NCBI GenBank assembly: GCA_036897625.1
Contig: JAYMTA010000840.1
Coordinates: 1-23,733, forward strand
DNA length: 23,733 nucleotides
From: Pelargonium cotyledonis
Lineage: Eukaryota > Streptophyta > Magnoliopsida > Geraniales > Geraniaceae
Direction of reading: 5' to 3'
Shown here piece after piece: positions 21,501 to 23,733 of this stretch. The translations under genes were made by a program, and so were the position numbers. The notes below the pieces were generated by a model. It worked only from the letters and a program-made list of their open reading frames with translations, ran no database searches and was not told the origin of the DNA. Position 1 is the stretch's first letter, and each line of letters opens with the position of its first letter.

Positions 21501-22312
21501 GACAACACATTGAACTGCTTCAAACCTAGAATCATATTGCCATTATCTCCTAATCATCATCAACTCATCCAAAAACAAAAGAAATGATCGATGCAGAAAC
21601 AAGCCCTAAATTTCAATAATAAGAAACACAAATATGCATATGAAATCAAAATGTCACATACTCAATAACGAACCCTAAATTTCATACGGTGCAAAAATTG
21701 AAACAAGCCCTTATCAAATTGAAATTAACCTCAAAATCTCCGTACCTGCGTATATTTCTTCTGACGGCTACCATCGGCAGTTTCAATGACAAATTCTGTT
21801 GAAAAGATGTTGGTGAGCTTCGCCCCATACCCATTCCTTCCACCAGTGGTCTTCTTCTCATTATCGTCGTAATTGCTGCTGGTCAACAGGTGCCCAAAGA
21901 TCAATTCCGGCACATACACTTTCTCCTCCTGGTGAATCTCCACCGGAACTCCATTTCCGTTGTTGTAGACGCTGATGAAATTCTTCTCGGCGTCGATCAC
22001 AACCTTGAGCGAGTTCATAGACGGATCCCTCTGTTTGTTGTCAGCGGCGTTGACGAGGATCTCGTCGAAGATCTTGTAGAGGCCGGGCACGTAGGAGACA
22101 GATCGGTGGACCATCTCGTCATTTTCCCAGACCCAGAGGACCTGGGTGTGCTTCTCAACGGAACCGATGTATGTGTCTGGCCTGAGGAGGATGTGCTCGA
22201 GCTGAGTCTTCTTCTGGTACACTTCTTCGATGGTCTTCTTGGACCCTTTTGGGGCGACTCCGGGGACATTGGAGATGTTGCTGGTCTGGAGAGGGAGCTT
22301 ATCTGCCGGCAT
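15574..22312 (-). CDS. TOP2: DNA topoisomerase II (type IIA), complete
   Basis: Nineteen exons in transcript order: 22312-21746, 21091-20799, 20702-20633, 20534-20264, 20151-19952, 19843-19634, 19531-19418, 19338-19228, 19134-18970, 18874-18533, 18440-18307, 18203-17849, 17762-17576, 17474-17425, 17342-16923, 16831-16654, 16472-16408, 16322-16211, 16124-15574. All have GT-AG borders and matching phase; total 1464 residues, near the 1473 of Arabidopsis TOP2. GHKL ATPase: Glu84 in FDEILVNAADN and the nucleotide loop GGRNGYGAK at 157-165. TOPRIM: EGDSAK with Glu459, and DQDHDG with Asp536, 538 and 540. Catalytic tyrosine: Tyr791 in ASARY. The C-terminal region is Lys/Ala-rich with NLS-like clusters and an acidic tail. 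It passes one duplex through another by an ATP-driven double-strand break, needed for chromosome segregation in the nucleus. The start lies in an excellent context (GCCACCATGCC), with no upstream ATG for over 100 bases. It appears functional. Confidence 0.98.
16457..16606. repeat. 75-bp tandem duplication copying the TOP2 exon 17 acceptor
   Basis: Copy A is 16457-16531 and copy B is 16532-16606, differing at only a few bases. Each contains the branch region, the acceptor TTTCTCAG and the first 14-16 bases of exon 17. The reading frame needs the acceptor in copy A (exon from 16472). Copy B, upstream in the transcript, carries an intact second acceptor at 16548 and, at the copy junction, a GAG/GTATGT donor that bounds a 14-base potential microexon (16547-16534). 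Confidence 0.92.
21195..21648. repeat. 233-bp tandem duplication in TOP2 intron 1
   Basis: AAACATTAGTACTA starts at 21195 and again at 21428. The copies stay in register through ATGTGGCAACAATCAAG, GACAACACATTGAACTGC and CATTATCTCCTAATCATCAT to about 21648, where the second copy diverges. An internal deletion in copy B (near 21590-21600) shortens it slightly. Both lie inside the intron between exons 1 and 2, well away from its splice sites. Confidence 0.93.
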
Positions 22313-22600
22313 GGTGGCTATGAGACAGCGAGTTCTTAGAATCTAGAGAGACAAAGAGACACAGAGGAGGTGTCTCCGGGAGGGTTCTTGGAAGAGACGA
22401 AGCAAATTGTGAAATGAATCAAATGTAGGGTTGAGGAGGGTTTATTGATTGGAGGAGACAACGGTCAGTAAGATTCGAATTCAAATTTGAATTTGGGCGG
22501 GCATTTTGAAATAGAGGGTGGGAGATTGGATTTTGTGGATCCGACGGTTGTTATTTGTTTTGGCGGAATACGGGTCACGTGTGTGAACCGGGTTCACTGT
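22313..22600 (-). promoter_or_regulatory. TOP2 leader and proximal promoter with cell-cycle motifs
   Basis: Read on the minus strand toward TOP2. A CCAAT box lies at 22448-22452. An MSA-like core AACGG followed by TCA lies at 22460-22467 (plus-strand orientation). An E2F-type site TTTGGCGG (fits WTTSSCSS) lies at 22559-22566, and a G-box CACGTG at 22576-22581. A Myb-type CGGTTG lies near 22546. Known: E2F sites drive S-phase and MSA elements drive G2/M transcription in plants, which suits topoisomerase II. The MSA match lacks one consensus base. The leader has no ATG ahead of the start codon. Confidence 0.5.
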
Positions 22601-22910
22601 GGCTACTATACCCGATAAAGCACTTCTGTACCAATTAAATACATACATTTCATACTGAAAATGTAAAATTAAATATCCTTTTATATCATTAACTAAAATT
22701 GAAACTAATTACCAATTACTACATTTAGAAGTTTTTTTTATAACACCATTTAGAAGAATTTGAATAATGATTTGCTACTTCAAGAGTAGAAATGGATAAG
22801 ATCTGTAAATAGGAATCCAGATTTTAATTTATAGTTTTTTTTTCTAATTTAAAAATAATTGGTATTATAAAAATATTCTATGAGTAGCAATGCAACACGT
22901 AGCCATTCAA

Positions 22911-23562
22911 AGTGCCCCCAAGCGCCACGTCACATATATAATTAAGCTCTTAAATTTCGGTTTGCGAATTTTTTTCAAAACTTTTAATCTTTCACTAAAT
23001 TTAAGTAAGATCAATCTAGTCAGAGATTTCTATCTCTCGCAAAATGCTAAAATTGATACAATGTTATAAAATTTACAAGACTCATACTTGAAACGTAACC
23101 ATAAAGAATGTCAATTTCATATGTCATGCATTTGAAAAGACCTTCGAATAATTGTTCCCGTACACCCGAGAAGGTTGTTGAGCTCACTAAACTTTTAGCA
23201 CATGATAAGTCATAAGGACAATGCACTAGGATATATAGACATTAGCTCCTGCCAACTCAAGTTCTCATCAGCAACACCCTAGGGGCATGTGGAGACCCCA
23301 AAGCCTAATTAGGTACTTGAGAAAGTCACGCATCAAGGACAAATAGTTGCAAAGCTGGGGGTGGCAATAGGCAGTTGTCTACCTCTGCTCCTTTGATACT
23401 CTTTAATTTTATGGGTTTAATATTTTGAATGTCTCTTACTTATTAAAAAGTCACTAGCCAGATTTTTAATAAAAAAAAAAAACGCGGCAGTTCATCACAT
23501 AAAGAAAAATTGGTCATACAAGTTTCACCGTTAGTTTAGGTGACGTGGAGCCAAGTGGCATT
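22911..23562. mobile_element. Possible non-autonomous element bounded by imperfect inverted repeats
   Basis: 22911-22933 (ending AGCGCCACGTCAC) and the reverse complement of 23540-23562 (ending GGCTCCACGTCAC) match at about 17 of 23 positions. No clear target duplication was found and the interior has no coding capacity. The match could instead reflect two separate copies of a common repeat end. Confidence 0.25.
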
Positions 23563-23641
23563 TTAATTTATATTATTTTAATTTATTTTTACACGTGGCG
23601 CTAAAATTGCATTTAAAAATAATTTATAATAATTAAAAATT

Positions 23642-23716
23642 AAAATGACACATGTCACTTAATGATTGGTCCAAAATTAATTTTTGAACCAACCAATAAG
23701 TGACACGTGTTATTTT
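23642..23716. repeat. Long hairpin-forming inverted repeat
   Basis: The left arm from 23642 and the reverse complement of the right arm ending about 23716 match at about 27 of 32 positions. They share ACA[C]-TGTCACTTA and TTGGT words around a short A/T loop (about 23675-23684). This is the shape of a foldback or MITE core. The element probably extends beyond the window, so its ends are unknown. Confidence 0.7.
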
Positions 23717-23733
23717 CAATTACAATTTAAAAT

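Larger units (their letters stand above)
22600..23733. other. AT-rich, repeat-bearing spacer at window end
   Basis: No gene is supported. The region is AT-rich, with a poly-A run near 23470-23481 and several copies of a GACGTGGCGC/ACGTGGCGC word (22922-22932 reversed, 23541-23549 variant, 23592-23601). It also has two sets of inverted repeats listed separately. It is probably transposon-derived and continues past the window. Confidence 0.5.

Noticed and set aside
21890-22339. 149-residue plus-strand open frame opposite TOP2 exon 1
   Set aside because: It is the antisense shadow of a strongly conserved exon. The product has no recognisable domain and is explained by codon bias of the real gene.
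1-23733. Plant biosynthetic cluster, defence island or novel multi-gene system
   Set aside because: The recognised genes (TWD1, OBERON, TOP2) are unrelated conserved single genes in ordinary arrangement; nothing suggests joint function beyond proximity.

Overview
This window is nuclear DNA of a flowering plant, most likely a eudicot. The evidence is split genes with short GT-AG introns, AT-rich non-coding DNA, a Stowaway-type MITE and plant-specific protein families. I cannot name the species. There is no bacterial, viral or organellar sequence, no CRISPR array and no rRNA or tRNA gene that I could recognise.

Layout. (1) 1031-5231, + strand: a TWISTED DWARF1 / FKBP42 immunophilin, 7 coding exons, 368 residues, preceded by a 5'-leader intron. 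(2) 5625-6011, - strand: a small intronless gene for a 128-residue protein, probably plastid-targeted with a membrane segment, function not recognised. (3) 6012-about 9600: gene-poor spacer with AT-rich degenerate repeats, a compact cluster of promoter-like motifs at 6964-7523 with no gene attached, and possible transposon debris. (4) 10026-14634, + strand: an OBERON-type PHD-finger protein, closest in size and layout to OBE4/TITANIA2, 2 coding exons, 1233 residues. (5) 15574-22312, - strand: DNA topoisomerase II, 19 exons rebuilt here with every junction in phase, 1464 residues, complete. (6) 22313-23733: the TOP2 promoter with cell-cycle-type motifs, then repeat-rich DNA with inverted repeats.

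Genes 1 and 2 are tail to tail, as are genes 4 and 5. The genes do not form an operon or pathway. Two of the large ones (OBERON, topoisomerase II) act on chromatin and the third (TWD1) regulates auxin transporters at membranes. Reading frames are intact and I see no broken gene.

I found no convincing undescribed system. The points most worth checking are: a 75-bp tandem duplication that has copied a topoisomerase II splice acceptor and may allow a C-terminally truncated isoform; the orphan promoter-like block near 7 kb; the unassigned small plastid-type protein; an 18-bp coding minisatellite in the OBERON gene; three uORFs in its leader; and recurrent short tandem duplications in the non-coding DNA.
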